A stretch of 64,000 bases of DNA from Ruegeria sp. HKCCD4315 (lineage in GTDB: Bacteria; Pseudomonadota; Alphaproteobacteria; Rhodobacterales; Rhodobacteraceae): NCBI RefSeq assembly GCF_013112245.1, contig NZ_WVRN01000001.1:1-64000 (forward strand), read 5' to 3'. Shown here one piece after another: positions 20,063-28,825 of the stretch. Each line of letters begins with the position of its first letter. The first letter of the stretch is position 1. Position numbers and translations under genes: made by a program. The notes beneath the pieces are model-generated. The model did not search any database, was not told the DNA's origin, and worked only from the letters and a program-made list of their open reading frames with translations.

Positions 20063-21379
20063 ATGAAGTCAGTATTGTCGCTCGCATTGTGTTTCATCGG
20101 TACTGTGGCATTGGGACAAAACGACGTCGAACGCACCGTAATAACCAACGTTCACCTCTTCGACGGCGTCAGCGATGAACGGCTTGAAGACGTCAATGTT
20201 CTGATCGAGGACCATCTCATATCCATGATCTCAGCAGACGCGATTTCTGCCGAGGGTGCTACTGTAATCGATGGTAATGGCGGGACGCTAATGCCTGGGT
20301 TGGTCGACAACCACGTGCATCTTTCGATGGTGACCGTGACAATCCCAGATCTCTTGTTTGGTGAACCAACCTATCCGCTGGTCCGTGCCGTGCGGGACGC
20401 AGAAGAGATGTTGATGCGTGGAGTCACGACAGGTCGTGACATGGGAGGCAACATATTTGGTCTGAAGCGTGCAATTGACGAGGGCGTCGTTCCCGGCCCT
20501 CGCATCTACCCATCCGGGCGCTTTTTATCGCAGACTTCTGGACACTTCGATTTTCGGACCAAAACCGAAACGCACCGGACATTCAGCGGAATTGAACCAA
20601 CCGGCGACAGGCTCGGCTGGGTGTTTACGGTAGATGGAGTTCCTCAAGTGTTGGCTGCTGCTCGAGAGAACCTTCGTCTTGGCGCTTCACAAATCAAGAT
20701 TGCCGCAGGTGGTGGTTATTCTTCTCCAACAGATCCGCTGCTGTCCACGCAACTCACATTTGAAGAGATGAAGGCGGCGGCTGATGCAGCAACAGATTTC
20801 GGAACTTACGTGACTATGCACGCCTATACCCCGGATGCCGTCAATCGCGCCATCGATGCTGGGATAAAAGACGTCGGGCATGGGCAATTGCTTGATCGAC
20901 CGACTCTGGAACGTATGGCCGAAGAAGGTGTCTTTCTAAGCACGCAGCCATTCACGGTCTGCAACGAACCGCAGCTTGATGCGTTTTCCAACTCTAAACT
21001 GAATACGGTCTGCCAAGGGACGGCAAACATGTATCAAATCGTGAGTGAGCTACCCGAACTGAACGTTACTTGGGGAACTGACCTGTTCAATGTGCCCGAC
21101 GCGGCAGATCAGGTGCAGCAGCTGGAGCGATTGCTGCCTTGGTTCAAGCCCGTAGAAATTTTGAAACAAGCGACAGGCAATGCGACAGCCCTTCTAGCGA
21201 TGAGTGGAGATAAGAACCCTTATCCAGATGGACCAATTGGGCGAGTTGTGGAGGGCGGATACGCTGACCTACTGATCGTTGACGGAAACCCATTGGAAGA
21301 TTTGGCTGCGGTCACAAATGCAGACAATATCAAGTTGATAATGAAGAATGGCGAGGTCTTCAAAGATACTTTGGAGTAG
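20063..21379 (+). CDS. Exported metal-dependent amidohydrolase
   Basis: A 438-residue amidohydrolase with a signal peptide (about 1-18, ending ALGQ). Metal-ligand landmarks are present: NHVHLS, IKIAAGGG (possible carboxylated Lys), TMHAYTPDAV, DVGHGQLLD and WGTDLF. The type resembles imidazolonepropionase-like and Xaa-Pro/Xaa-Arg dipeptidase-like members. The start at 20063 has a GAGGAGAG site. The next gene (DUF3299) begins one base after the stop codon, so the two are coupled. The same pairing of amidohydrolase and DUF3299 recurs at 57455-61111. Confidence 0.92.
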   Translation: MKSVLSLALCFIGTVALGQNDVERTVITNVHLFDGVSDERLEDVNVLIEDHLISMISADAISAEGATVIDGNGGTLMPGLVDNHVHLSMVTVTIPDLLFGEPTYPLVRAVRDAEEMLMRGVTTGRDMGGNIFGLKRAIDEGVVPGPRIYPSGRFLSQTSGHFDFRTKTETHRTFSGIEPTGDRLGWVFTVDGVPQVLAAARENLRLGASQIKIAAGGGYSSPTDPLLSTQLTFEEMKAAADAATDFGTYVTMHAYTPDAVNRAIDAGIKDVGHGQLLDRPTLERMAEEGVFLSTQPFTVCNEPQLDAFSNSKLNTVCQGTANMYQIVSELPELNVTWGTDLFNVPDAADQVQQLERLLPWFKPVEILKQATGNATALLAMSGDKNPYPDGPIGRVVEGGYADLLIVDGNPLEDLAAVTNADNIKLIMKNGEVFKDTLE

Positions 21380-21380
21380 G

Positions 21381-22124
21381 ATGGTGCAGTTTCCGTCGAT
21401 TGGACTGTCAGCGTGGGTTGCGATTGCATTAGCGCTTTCGGGCTTGTTTTCGCCGATCCCTGTGCAAGCGTTGGAACCGCACGACCAAATCGAATGGAGC
21501 GAACTGGTCGATGTCGAAGCTCAAAACTTTGAAGATCCGTTTACTGAGCTCGACTCAACGCAGCTGTCTCAGCTTTCTGAGATCGCTCGTATCAGACAGG
21601 ACGCTACAGAAGGATCCATTGAAGCTGAGCTGATGCAAAAGGCCGAGACTCGGCTTGAAGTGCTTGAAGGCAAGCTGCGGGCTCAAGGTGTCGATGTCGA
21701 CTGGCTAATCTCACAACGTTGGATCGTCGCGGAACGGCGGCACAATGCTTATTGGCGCGGTAATGCCGAATTGCGAAACAAGCGCGTCAGCCTTGTGGGC
21801 TACGTCGTACCAACGATGCAGGTTTCGACAGGAGAATTGGTTGCATTTTTTGTTCCACAAGCTGGTATGTGCAGCCATCTTCCGCCTCCACCCCCCAACC
21901 AACTTATCAGAATCGGGGATGCGAAGACCGAGGAAATGGTGTTCGGTCGTATGGAGCCTGTCGAGATAATCGGAACTCTGATCGAGAATAGATCTACTGA
22001 ATTGGTCAACGTTGTAGACGGCCTGCTTGAGATGAAAAGCTCCTGGTTGCTTGAAGCTGAATCCGTCGTTCGCGATTCTACTTCCGAACCAGCGATGCTT
22101 AGGCCCGGAATACTAAGAAAATAG
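21381..22124 (+). CDS. Exported DUF3299 protein
   Basis: A 247-residue protein with a signal peptide (about 1-31, PVQALEP). It contains the DUF3299 signature GMCSHLPPPPPNQ around residue 170, preceded by VSLVGYVVP. Function is unknown; the Cys/His in the signature suggest metal binding. It starts one base after the amidohydrolase stop codon. Its paralogue is at 57455. A decayed relative of its 3' end lies inverted at 29070-29205, on the far side of the Tn7-like module. Confidence 0.88.
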   Translation: MVQFPSIGLSAWVAIALALSGLFSPIPVQALEPHDQIEWSELVDVEAQNFEDPFTELDSTQLSQLSEIARIRQDATEGSIEAELMQKAETRLEVLEGKLRAQGVDVDWLISQRWIVAERRHNAYWRGNAELRNKRVSLVGYVVPTMQVSTGELVAFFVPQAGMCSHLPPPPPNQLIRIGDAKTEEMVFGRMEPVEIIGTLIENRSTELVNVVDGLLEMKSSWLLEAESVVRDSTSEPAMLRPGILRK

Positions 22125-22221
22125 ACTTCCGTTGCGACCTGTACACAAGACTTTGCAAAGTCCGCTTTCTGCGCATTGCAGACCTTCGCGCACGGCATAC
22201 CACCCAACATTAGAGAGTGGA

Positions 22222-23046
22222 TCATCCCAGAACTTTTAGATCTTTTGGTGCGAGCCGACTTTTCTCCGGCAATGTCCCAAATTTAATTCCTTCGATTTCG
22301 AGTTTGTCTCGTATCGCTACAAGTTCACCCAGTTTGTACTCAGATTGCTCAGGAACAACGTATAGTACTTGAGGAACCTTTCTCAAAAGAAGTGCTGCTC
22401 TTGCCAGTTGGTCAATCAAGTAGCCAGGATCAATTCTATTCCTCGGGCCTTTGATCTCAATCGCCGCAAAAGGCTCCGAGCCTTTGTATACGATTAAGTC
22501 TGTGGCAAGAGGCTCGAACGTTCTGCCTTCTCGAACAGTCAAATTTTCCATATTGAAAATGTCACTAGTTTTCTGTTTGAAAAGCATTTTTGCGTTTACT
22601 TCGAAGTCTCGGGCTCTTCGCTGGCCGCCAAAACCACCTCTAGCAATCACGACCGCAGGCTTCTCCGCCAATCGAACTTCATCAAGAATAGACTTAGTTT
22701 CCGCCTGAGATAACTCCCCTGAAAGAACGGCATCAGCTATCTCTTTGGATTTCCTAGGGTCATACCGATCTATCCTTGAAAGCAAAATAACTTGCATCAT
22801 GGCCAGCCAGTCGGGCTTTGATTCAAAAAGATCGGGTCGGTTCTGTTCTAACCATTTCGCCGCGGACATCGGATTGCGAAGGCTTGCAGGCTTTGTGCCT
22901 CTAATAGCGGCAACGCTTTGGAGTGCATCGTCCGGAAACGCGTACCCGCAGGCTTGGCTGTCTTGGACAACGCGATTCAGCCACGCTCCGAGGGCAATCC
23001 AGTTTTCAGTTTTGGCCAAATCTTGAAATTCGTCTTCAGTCATCAT
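22222..23046 (-). CDS. Putative PD-(D/E)xK nuclease-like protein, divergent from tnsA
   Basis: A 274-residue protein I do not recognise by family. The C-terminal half contains a restriction-endonuclease-like core: ATDLIVYKGSEPFAAIEIKGP, matching D-(x)n-E-x-K, within a basic domain. The N-terminal half (about 1-110) is helical. It reads away from tnsA with a 52-bp gap, so it is probably accessory or cargo DNA of the Tn7-like element and may have a defence role. The start is ambiguous (ATG 23046 or 23043). Confidence 0.65.
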   Translation of the reverse strand: MMTEDEFQDLAKTENWIALGAWLNRVVQDSQACGYAFPDDALQSVAAIRGTKPASLRNPMSAAKWLEQNRPDLFESKPDWLAMMQVILLSRIDRYDPRKSKEIADAVLSGELSQAETKSILDEVRLAEKPAVVIARGGFGGQRRARDFEVNAKMLFKQKTSDIFNMENLTVREGRTFEPLATDLIVYKGSEPFAAIEIKGPRNRIDPGYLIDQLARAALLLRKVPQVLYVVPEQSEYKLGELVAIRDKLEIEGIKFGTLPEKSRLAPKDLKVLG

Positions 23047-23062
23047 CGGTCGCAATCATTTT

Positions 23063-23092
23063 ATTCGCATCGAGTCCATTGCCAATGCGAAT
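23063..23092. promoter_or_regulatory. Inverted repeat between tnsA and the divergent nuclease-like gene
   Basis: ATTCGCAT (23063-23070) and ATGCGAAT (23085-23092) form a perfect 8-bp inverted repeat in the 52-bp divergent gap. It could be an operator for both genes or a TnsB-binding site. An ATGCGAAT copy also occurs at 28889-28896. Confidence 0.45.
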
Positions 23093-23098
23093 GGATGC

Positions 23099-23821
23099 AT
23101 GTATAGAGCCCGTATGAGGATAGATCGACACGCACCCCCGACGGCCCGACGCGTTCACAAGCGCGGAATGAAAAAACGCGCTGGCAAAATGTCTGGCGTC
23201 AAGTTCCCAGGCGTCATTCAGCTCGAAAGCCAAATGGAAGCAGCACTGGTTCGTTGCATGCAGGTCGACCCTCGTGTGGTCTCGCTTAAGCCACAGCCTT
23301 GCACAATCGACATGGGAACCGGAAGAGCATTTGCAAACAAAGAAGCGGCGCTAGAGGCTTATGAAGGGCGTCGGTACAGGCCTAAGCTTTATACACCAGA
23401 CCTAGAAGTCAAACTTGTCGACGGCCGTTTGTTCTACTTGGACGCCAAGCACAGCGCTCACATAGATAAGAAACCTGAGTACCTGGACTATCCTTCACTT
23501 CTTGCCGAAGTCGGAATCTCGCTTGTCATTGTAACTGAGTCCTTATTGCAGGGGCCGATTGATCGAAATGCTTGGCTGCTATTGCAAGGACAAGCCGAAG
23601 AGACCGCCCCTAAACTTTCAAGCAAAATAGCGTGTCTCAAACAGCAACGTGTGACGTTCAAAGAACTAAGAGAGAATATTGGCATCCCCCAAGCGAAGAT
23701 TCTTCGCCTTATTCTTGATGGCTATCTGGTGTTCGATTTTTCATGTGAAGCTCTTGGGCCATCCACGAACCTGAATACTGCGAACCGCGACCGAAGACAT
23801 CTGGAGGTAATCGAATTTTGA
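23099..23821 (+). CDS. tnsA: Tn7-like transposase endonuclease subunit TnsA
   Basis: TnsA makes the 5'-strand cuts at the transposon ends, allowing cut-and-paste transposition. The 240-residue protein has an N-terminal restriction-endonuclease-like core: E43/E47 (LESQMEAAL), D101 in YTPDLEVKL, and D115-A-K117 in YLDAKHS. A C-terminal winged-helix part contains QQRVTFKELRENIGIPQAKILRLILDG-like sequence. The true start may be ATG 23099 or a later ATG (23114, 23168). The stop overlaps the TTG start of tnsB by 4 bp. Confidence 0.9.
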   Translation: MYRARMRIDRHAPPTARRVHKRGMKKRAGKMSGVKFPGVIQLESQMEAALVRCMQVDPRVVSLKPQPCTIDMGTGRAFANKEAALEAYEGRRYRPKLYTPDLEVKLVDGRLFYLDAKHSAHIDKKPEYLDYPSLLAEVGISLVIVTESLLQGPIDRNAWLLLQGQAEETAPKLSSKIACLKQQRVTFKELRENIGIPQAKILRLILDGYLVFDFSCEALGPSTNLNTANRDRRHLEVIEF

Positions 23822-25770
23822 AGCAGATTGTCAAAAGGCGGCACCAGAGAACCATCAAATATAGGGGAGAAACCTATGCTGTCGATGGAGCGATAGCTGG
23901 GCGGGATGCATATCAGATATCGAACTCCCAAGTTGATCCTTTTGAGATATCTGGACAAGAATATCGAGACCATGTGCACGATGGGCTAGTGAAGGAAGAA
24001 GGCTTCGACAAACGTCCTCGTAATGTAACCGCTAAAGATGCACGTGAAGCTCAGCTCAGACTACGCATTGTGGAAAATGCACTAAAGCTTGGGGAGGAGG
24101 GCGTTCATTGGGCAAAACGCATACCGATACTTCAACGCGAGTTCGCCGAAGAACCCACCTTCAAAATCAAGGGTAACCGTTTTCCGAGGCAATCGACTGT
24201 TCAGAATTGGGTCAAATTGTATCGGCGCGGCGGGCCGGACGCGCTTTTGCCCAAGCGCAGCAATTCAGGAAATCGTATGCCAAGGTTTGACAGCGTTTTC
24301 CACGAGATAGTGCTCGATCTATTGGAAATGCAATATACGTCGTCGGACAGACAAAATCTAACAAGTCTGTCTAGCGACGCTTATATTCAATACCAGTTGG
24401 TTTGCCATGAGAATGGCATAAAACCTGGGTGCTGCGGACGCAAGGCAGTCGAAGCGATTGTGCACACAATCCCTCATTTTGACGTTCTAAAGTGGCAACT
24501 GGGCAGTAACGAGGCGCGCCAACACATGCGAATTGCCCAAAAATACTATGATATAACAGCACCTTACGATCAAATAGAATTGGACTGCACAAAAGCTGAC
24601 ATAATGCTGGTTGATGATAGCGGGGAGGTAATAGGTCGGCCGTGGATTTGTGCAGCGATTGACTGTGCTACTAGTTGGATTGTCGCATTTCAGGTCTTCC
24701 TACCAGATCCATCATCAGAACATGTGGCCAAAGCTCTAAAGGAGATGATTAGCTACCCAGAGGAAGACTTTTTCGAACAGCACGAAATTGTAAACAGGAA
24801 AAAAATCGCCGCACTGCCGAAAGTGGTCGTCATGGATCAGGGTTCAGAGAACGTGGGCGAACCCATCGATGCTTTTATCGAAGTTGCTGGTGTCCATGGC
24901 CATTGGGCGCAACCTCGAAAACCCCAGGAAAAGCCGTTTATCGAAAACTTGTTCGGGGCAGTTCGAAACAAAGTCAGCCAGCTTCCGGGTGCGACTAAGT
25001 CAAAGGCATATCCCGACCGGGATCGAACTAAAAAAGCAATGGATGAGGCCCGTCTGACGCTAAGAGTGTTCAATTCAATAATGCAACGCTGGCGCTACGA
25101 CGAATATGGAAGAACTCCGAGGAGAAAAGTCCAAGACATCTTTAAACGGGGTGAAACACCTAGCGCCGCTTGGGACAGATTGGCAGATGAACACATAGTG
25201 CCAGAACCCCCGTCTTTGGACGAGCATCACGCAGCGCTGATGATCCAATCCGAATCTCGAACTCTGTGGCACTACGGTATCGAATTCGAGAGTATGCAAT
25301 ACAACTCAGAAGACTTGGCAAGGCTGTACCGACGACTAGGCCCGCGCCAGCGTGTTGAAATTCGCTACGCTCCCCTTGATGCAAGGGAAATTTTGGTGGT
25401 CGATCCGCACACTGGCGAGTTGGTGCGCGCGTCCAATAAAGCAAAAGACTTGGCAGCACTTTCTTATCGTGAGCTGAGAGAATGCCGACCGCCTAAGCCG
25501 AAACACGACGGACCAATCAAAACGGCTGCGGAGCTCCATGCAGAGGTCGAAGCGCGTAGGGCATACAAGCAAGGCCCGAAGACAAAAATGCAAAAGAACC
25601 GCGCTGCGGAAATCGACAAGCTACGGGCTGCTGAAATGCAGAACAGAAGTTTAAGGGATCCACAACTAATTGCCCAAATACGGTCAGCAGTTGGTCCCAA
25701 CAAGCTTGCGGTTACGAGATCAAAGAACTTGCCAAGGGTCGAAAGAAAAGATGCTGGACCAAACAACTAG
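23818..25770 (+). CDS. tnsB: Tn7-like DDE transposase TnsB
   Basis: TnsB binds the transposon ends and performs 3' cleavage and strand transfer. The 650-residue protein carries a Mu/retroviral-integrase catalytic core with D256 (IELDCTKAD), D340 (VVMDQGSEN) and E376 (KPFIENLFG), so all three catalytic acids are present. N-terminal HTH domains and a basic C-terminal tail (for TnsC contact) are as expected. It starts at TTG with a GGAGGT site, overlapping tnsA by TTGA. The tnsC start lies inside its 3' end. Confidence 0.95.
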   Translation: MKQIVKRRHQRTIKYRGETYAVDGAIAGRDAYQISNSQVDPFEISGQEYRDHVHDGLVKEEGFDKRPRNVTAKDAREAQLRLRIVENALKLGEEGVHWAKRIPILQREFAEEPTFKIKGNRFPRQSTVQNWVKLYRRGGPDALLPKRSNSGNRMPRFDSVFHEIVLDLLEMQYTSSDRQNLTSLSSDAYIQYQLVCHENGIKPGCCGRKAVEAIVHTIPHFDVLKWQLGSNEARQHMRIAQKYYDITAPYDQIELDCTKADIMLVDDSGEVIGRPWICAAIDCATSWIVAFQVFLPDPSSEHVAKALKEMISYPEEDFFEQHEIVNRKKIAALPKVVVMDQGSENVGEPIDAFIEVAGVHGHWAQPRKPQEKPFIENLFGAVRNKVSQLPGATKSKAYPDRDRTKKAMDEARLTLRVFNSIMQRWRYDEYGRTPRRKVQDIFKRGETPSAAWDRLADEHIVPEPPSLDEHHAALMIQSESRTLWHYGIEFESMQYNSEDLARLYRRLGPRQRVEIRYAPLDAREILVVDPHTGELVRASNKAKDLAALSYRELRECRPPKPKHDGPIKTAAELHAEVEARRAYKQGPKTKMQKNRAAEIDKLRAAEMQNRSLRDPQLIAQIRSAVGPNKLAVTRSKNLPRVERKDAGPNN

Positions 25771-26731
25771 TGGAGCTCTGCAAGGTGCATTCATTCGACA
25801 TAGCCGCCACGAATGGGCTGTCTCGGAGATAAAACGTCTTTTGAAAGTTGCTGCAACCGAGGGTGGACGGATCATACCAATCTTGGGGCCGACGAGATGT
25901 GGAAAGACAGAACTGACAAAGGACTTGAAGACACAAGTTGAAAATGACCGCCAGGGCCCAAGTGCTATTCTGGTATCTTCAGATGTCATTCTGGGTCGAC
26001 TTCCACCACGGCCTTCCGAGCGGGATTATTACGGTTCCTGCTTGCGAAGCATGGGCTTTGATTTTGTAGAACGAGAGCGACCTGCCCAAATTCGAGAACG
26101 TCTCTTTCGGCTCGTAGTTGAGCACGGCATTCAGACAATTATTATCGACGAAGTGAACCATTGCGCCGAAACTCTGACTAGGCACTCGCGTCGACAAGCC
26201 GCTGATCACTTCAAGACTATTGTTGATGAAACCTCAGTCACTCTGATTTTAGTTGGGTTGCCAATGTTCGAAGCGGTTATGGACAGCAACGAGCAGTTTG
26301 CGGGGCGCTGTTTGAACACCATTCGAATGAACCCCTATTGGTGGAGCGTTGAAGCTGATCGTATCGCGTTCTGCGATGCAATTTTTGCGGCCTTCGATTG
26401 TCTTGAGAAGTCCGGCATCCTTTTGGAGTTTGACCAAGATGATATGGTGCGGCGATTGTACGGTGTTTCCGGCGGACGTGTGCCAGTGGCGTTGGAAGTG
26501 CTGCGCGCGCCCCTGGCATTGGGTGCTCAAAATTTACCCTACTGCACCAAAACGATTGCCAGGGCAGCGACGGATTCAGGTTTAGAGCGAGATCCGTATC
26601 AGTCGTTTTTTCACGAAGAACCACCATCGGATACTGAGCTGATCAGGTCATACATTAGAGTCATGGCAGATGCTGGTCTCGAAGTAGAGCCTATGACGTC
26701 GCATGAGCTTGCGATTATGCGAGGTGTATGA
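25751..26731 (+). CDS. tnsC: Tn7-like AAA+ regulator TnsC
   Basis: TnsC is the ATP-dependent matchmaker between target selector and transposase. The 326-residue protein has Walker A GPTRCGKT (46-53) and Walker B IIIDE (130-134). The following TniB-type landmarks are VTLILVGLPMFEAV and an RC/RMNPYWW region. The ATG at 25751 overlaps tnsB by 20 bp. Its 3' end overlaps the longest reading of the TniQ gene by 29 bp. Confidence 0.93.
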   Translation: MLDQTTSGALQGAFIRHSRHEWAVSEIKRLLKVAATEGGRIIPILGPTRCGKTELTKDLKTQVENDRQGPSAILVSSDVILGRLPPRPSERDYYGSCLRSMGFDFVERERPAQIRERLFRLVVEHGIQTIIIDEVNHCAETLTRHSRRQAADHFKTIVDETSVTLILVGLPMFEAVMDSNEQFAGRCLNTIRMNPYWWSVEADRIAFCDAIFAAFDCLEKSGILLEFDQDDMVRRLYGVSGGRVPVALEVLRAPLALGAQNLPYCTKTIARAATDSGLERDPYQSFFHEEPPSDTELIRSYIRVMADAGLEVEPMTSHELAIMRGV

Positions 26732-28532
26732 GGTGCCGGGTTTGTTTGCAGTACCACCATTGAAAGGCGAGAGCCTTATCGGATACTTGCGTCGTCTAGC
26801 CCATGTAAATGGATACAGAGATGTCTCTGAATTTTTGACACGGTTCCGGCGGAAGTATGGGCGAATTCTAGTCGAGAACATCGAGCACTTTGAGCAAGAG
26901 ATGGGCTTAGAGAAAGGTTTGTTGGTTGCTATCTCCCCTTCTGCCAAACCTGAGTCACCCAGCTTAAGCTGGCGTTTCGAGCGGCATCATAGCGATCCGA
27001 TTTGCCCTTCATGTCTTGCCGATGGCTTACCCTTTCAACAAACTTGGCGTCATTACTTGGTGACAGCCTGTCACCATCACAAAACGCGTCTTCAAGATGT
27101 TTGCCCTGTCTGCAAAACCACATTGCGTCCGACGTCCGGCGGCTTTGATAAATGCAGATGTGGCTTTAGCTACTCAAATTTCCCACGGGTGGCAGCAAAG
27201 GACCACGAAGTGATCATCTCCGCCTTGATTGCGGGAGATTCAACGGTTGGCAAGCGGTTTCTTGACCTTGCAGGAGGGCGTCAGGTCCCAAAAGACATTG
27301 GCGCTTTTATTAATTTCCTAGCGAGTGGTTTCGCTCAGAACCGCACGGGCAAGTCTGGTAAAACACAAACACCCAAAAGCATCGCAGATTCGTTGGAACT
27401 GATTGAGCCGTTGGCAACTGTATTTGAACATTGGCCAAATGGGTTCGAAGAACACGTTCGAGGTTTGATACTGGCAGGAAACTCAGAATCCAACTCTGTG
27501 CCGTCCATGCTCGGAAGCTGGTATCAAAGACTTATGAAGTTCGAAGATGATGCGTACCAGCCTTTCAGAGATGCAGTGTCGCGTGCTGCTTCAACCGAGT
27601 TCAAGGGAACCTACCTGGGAAAGCTAACGCCGTTGCAAGCTCAGGAATGGGTCTCGGCTAAACAAGCGGCCAAGGAACTGGGAATTTCTGCACAGCGCTT
27701 GGTGGCTGAGGTTCAGTCAGGTCAAATTGCCGGAAAGCAAGCCCGTAGCGGGTATGGGCACCGACATACGATGATTCCACGCTTCGAAATTTCGAACATC
27801 TATCTGGATAGGAAGCGGTATTGGGATGGGTTGCAGGCCAGAGACTACCTTGGTGTTACAAGAAAGCAATTTGATCTGCTTCGCGCGTCAGAATTGATCC
27901 ACGAGGTTGCTGCTAAATACCGTCCTCCACTTGTTGATGGTTGCATTGACAGTGAAAGCCTAAAAGAGCTCACAACAAAAATTCGAAACTGCACTCAAGT
28001 TCAAGCGGGAGAAACTATACCGTTCAATCAGCTCAACCTGAGGCGCACAACTGATCGAGCTGCTTTGATACATGTTCTTCGGAAAATCTCCAAAGGAGTT
28101 ATCAAACCTGTTGTTGCGGAAGAAAACATGCGACTTGGGGAGTTTCATTTTTCAGTTTCCGACATCGACCGCGAACTTGGGACGCAGCGGTTATCAAAAG
28201 ACTGGACCGCAAATGATGTCGCAAAGTTAACGGGCTGGAAGGCACAGGCTGTAACTCACTGGTGCAAGCTGGGCCTACTCGGATCTCGCACCGTTCCGCA
28301 TGGTCCAAGCGAGTCTTTCTTGGTCAAGCCGCAGCAGCTTGCGGTCTTTCAAAGCGAGTACATGCCCGTTGCGACACTGGCTAGGTCAAGAGGAACAACG
28401 TCCCGAAAGCTGCTGTCTGATTTTGAGAGCAAAGGGATTGAGACCCATGGTGCGCAAATGGAAGGTAAGACGACGCGAGGGCACTTAGTAAAACTAAGTG
28501 ACCTGGTTTCGCTGCTGTCTGAAGCTGCCTAG
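26703..28532 (+). CDS. tniQ: TniQ/TnsD-family target selector with several C-terminal helix-turn-helix units
   Basis: A 609-residue target-site protein. The N-terminal TniQ domain (about 15-160) has LKGESLIGYLRRLAHVNGY and zinc-ligand clusters CPSC (101-104), CHHH (123-126), CPVC (134-137) and CRCG (151-154). The C-terminal part shows at least four MerR/excisionase-like helix-turn-helix units: near 314-345 (SAKQAAKELGISAQRL), 375-400 (LQARDYLGVTRKQFDLL), 500-527 (TANDVAKLTGWKAQAVTHW) and 558-583 (VATLARSRGTTSRKLL). This suggests a sequence-specific TnsD-type selector. The start could be ATG 26703 or GTG 26733. Confidence 0.9.
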   Translation: MSLRLCEVYEVPGLFAVPPLKGESLIGYLRRLAHVNGYRDVSEFLTRFRRKYGRILVENIEHFEQEMGLEKGLLVAISPSAKPESPSLSWRFERHHSDPICPSCLADGLPFQQTWRHYLVTACHHHKTRLQDVCPVCKTTLRPTSGGFDKCRCGFSYSNFPRVAAKDHEVIISALIAGDSTVGKRFLDLAGGRQVPKDIGAFINFLASGFAQNRTGKSGKTQTPKSIADSLELIEPLATVFEHWPNGFEEHVRGLILAGNSESNSVPSMLGSWYQRLMKFEDDAYQPFRDAVSRAASTEFKGTYLGKLTPLQAQEWVSAKQAAKELGISAQRLVAEVQSGQIAGKQARSGYGHRHTMIPRFEISNIYLDRKRYWDGLQARDYLGVTRKQFDLLRASELIHEVAAKYRPPLVDGCIDSESLKELTTKIRNCTQVQAGETIPFNQLNLRRTTDRAALIHVLRKISKGVIKPVVAEENMRLGEFHFSVSDIDRELGTQRLSKDWTANDVAKLTGWKAQAVTHWCKLGLLGSRTVPHGPSESFLVKPQQLAVFQSEYMPVATLARSRGTTSRKLLSDFESKGIETHGAQMEGKTTRGHLVKLSDLVSLLSEAA

Positions 28533-28825
28533 TGTTCGCCGGCGCCATCCGAAAAATGACTGAAATGCGCTGCCAAATTGCGGGTTCGTGGTTGCCTGGC
28601 GGCATACCAGGCACTCTCTAGACAAGTCCCGGCGCTAGAGACCTCGAAGTGGGTTTTCACCACACGCAACAAGTGCTCATAATCACCCTGGACGGCGTCC
28701 TCCAGAAAAGCCTGCATTCTCGCTTGCTCTGCTCCGGCTTTTTGGGCTGCGGCCTGGCAGCGTGCCAGCACTTCAAATGCATTGACGCTTGTCCTGGGCA
28801 GGTCGATGGTTGCAAGTTTTTTCAT
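28529..28825 (-). CDS. Small protein of unknown function convergent with tniQ
   Basis: A 98-residue mostly helical protein with a possible coiled segment (ALEVLARCQAAAQKAGAEQARMQAFLEDAV-like, residues 18-48). It ends in ESAWYAARQPRTRNLAAHFSHF. The ATG at 28825 has a good GAGGA site, and the stop overlaps tniQ by 4 bp on the other strand. No family was recognised. It is probably element cargo or a neighbour of the insertion site. Confidence 0.6.
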   Translation of the reverse strand: MKKLATIDLPRTSVNAFEVLARCQAAAQKAGAEQARMQAFLEDAVQGDYEHLLRVVKTHFEVSSAGTCLESAWYAARQPRTRNLAAHFSHFSDGAGEH

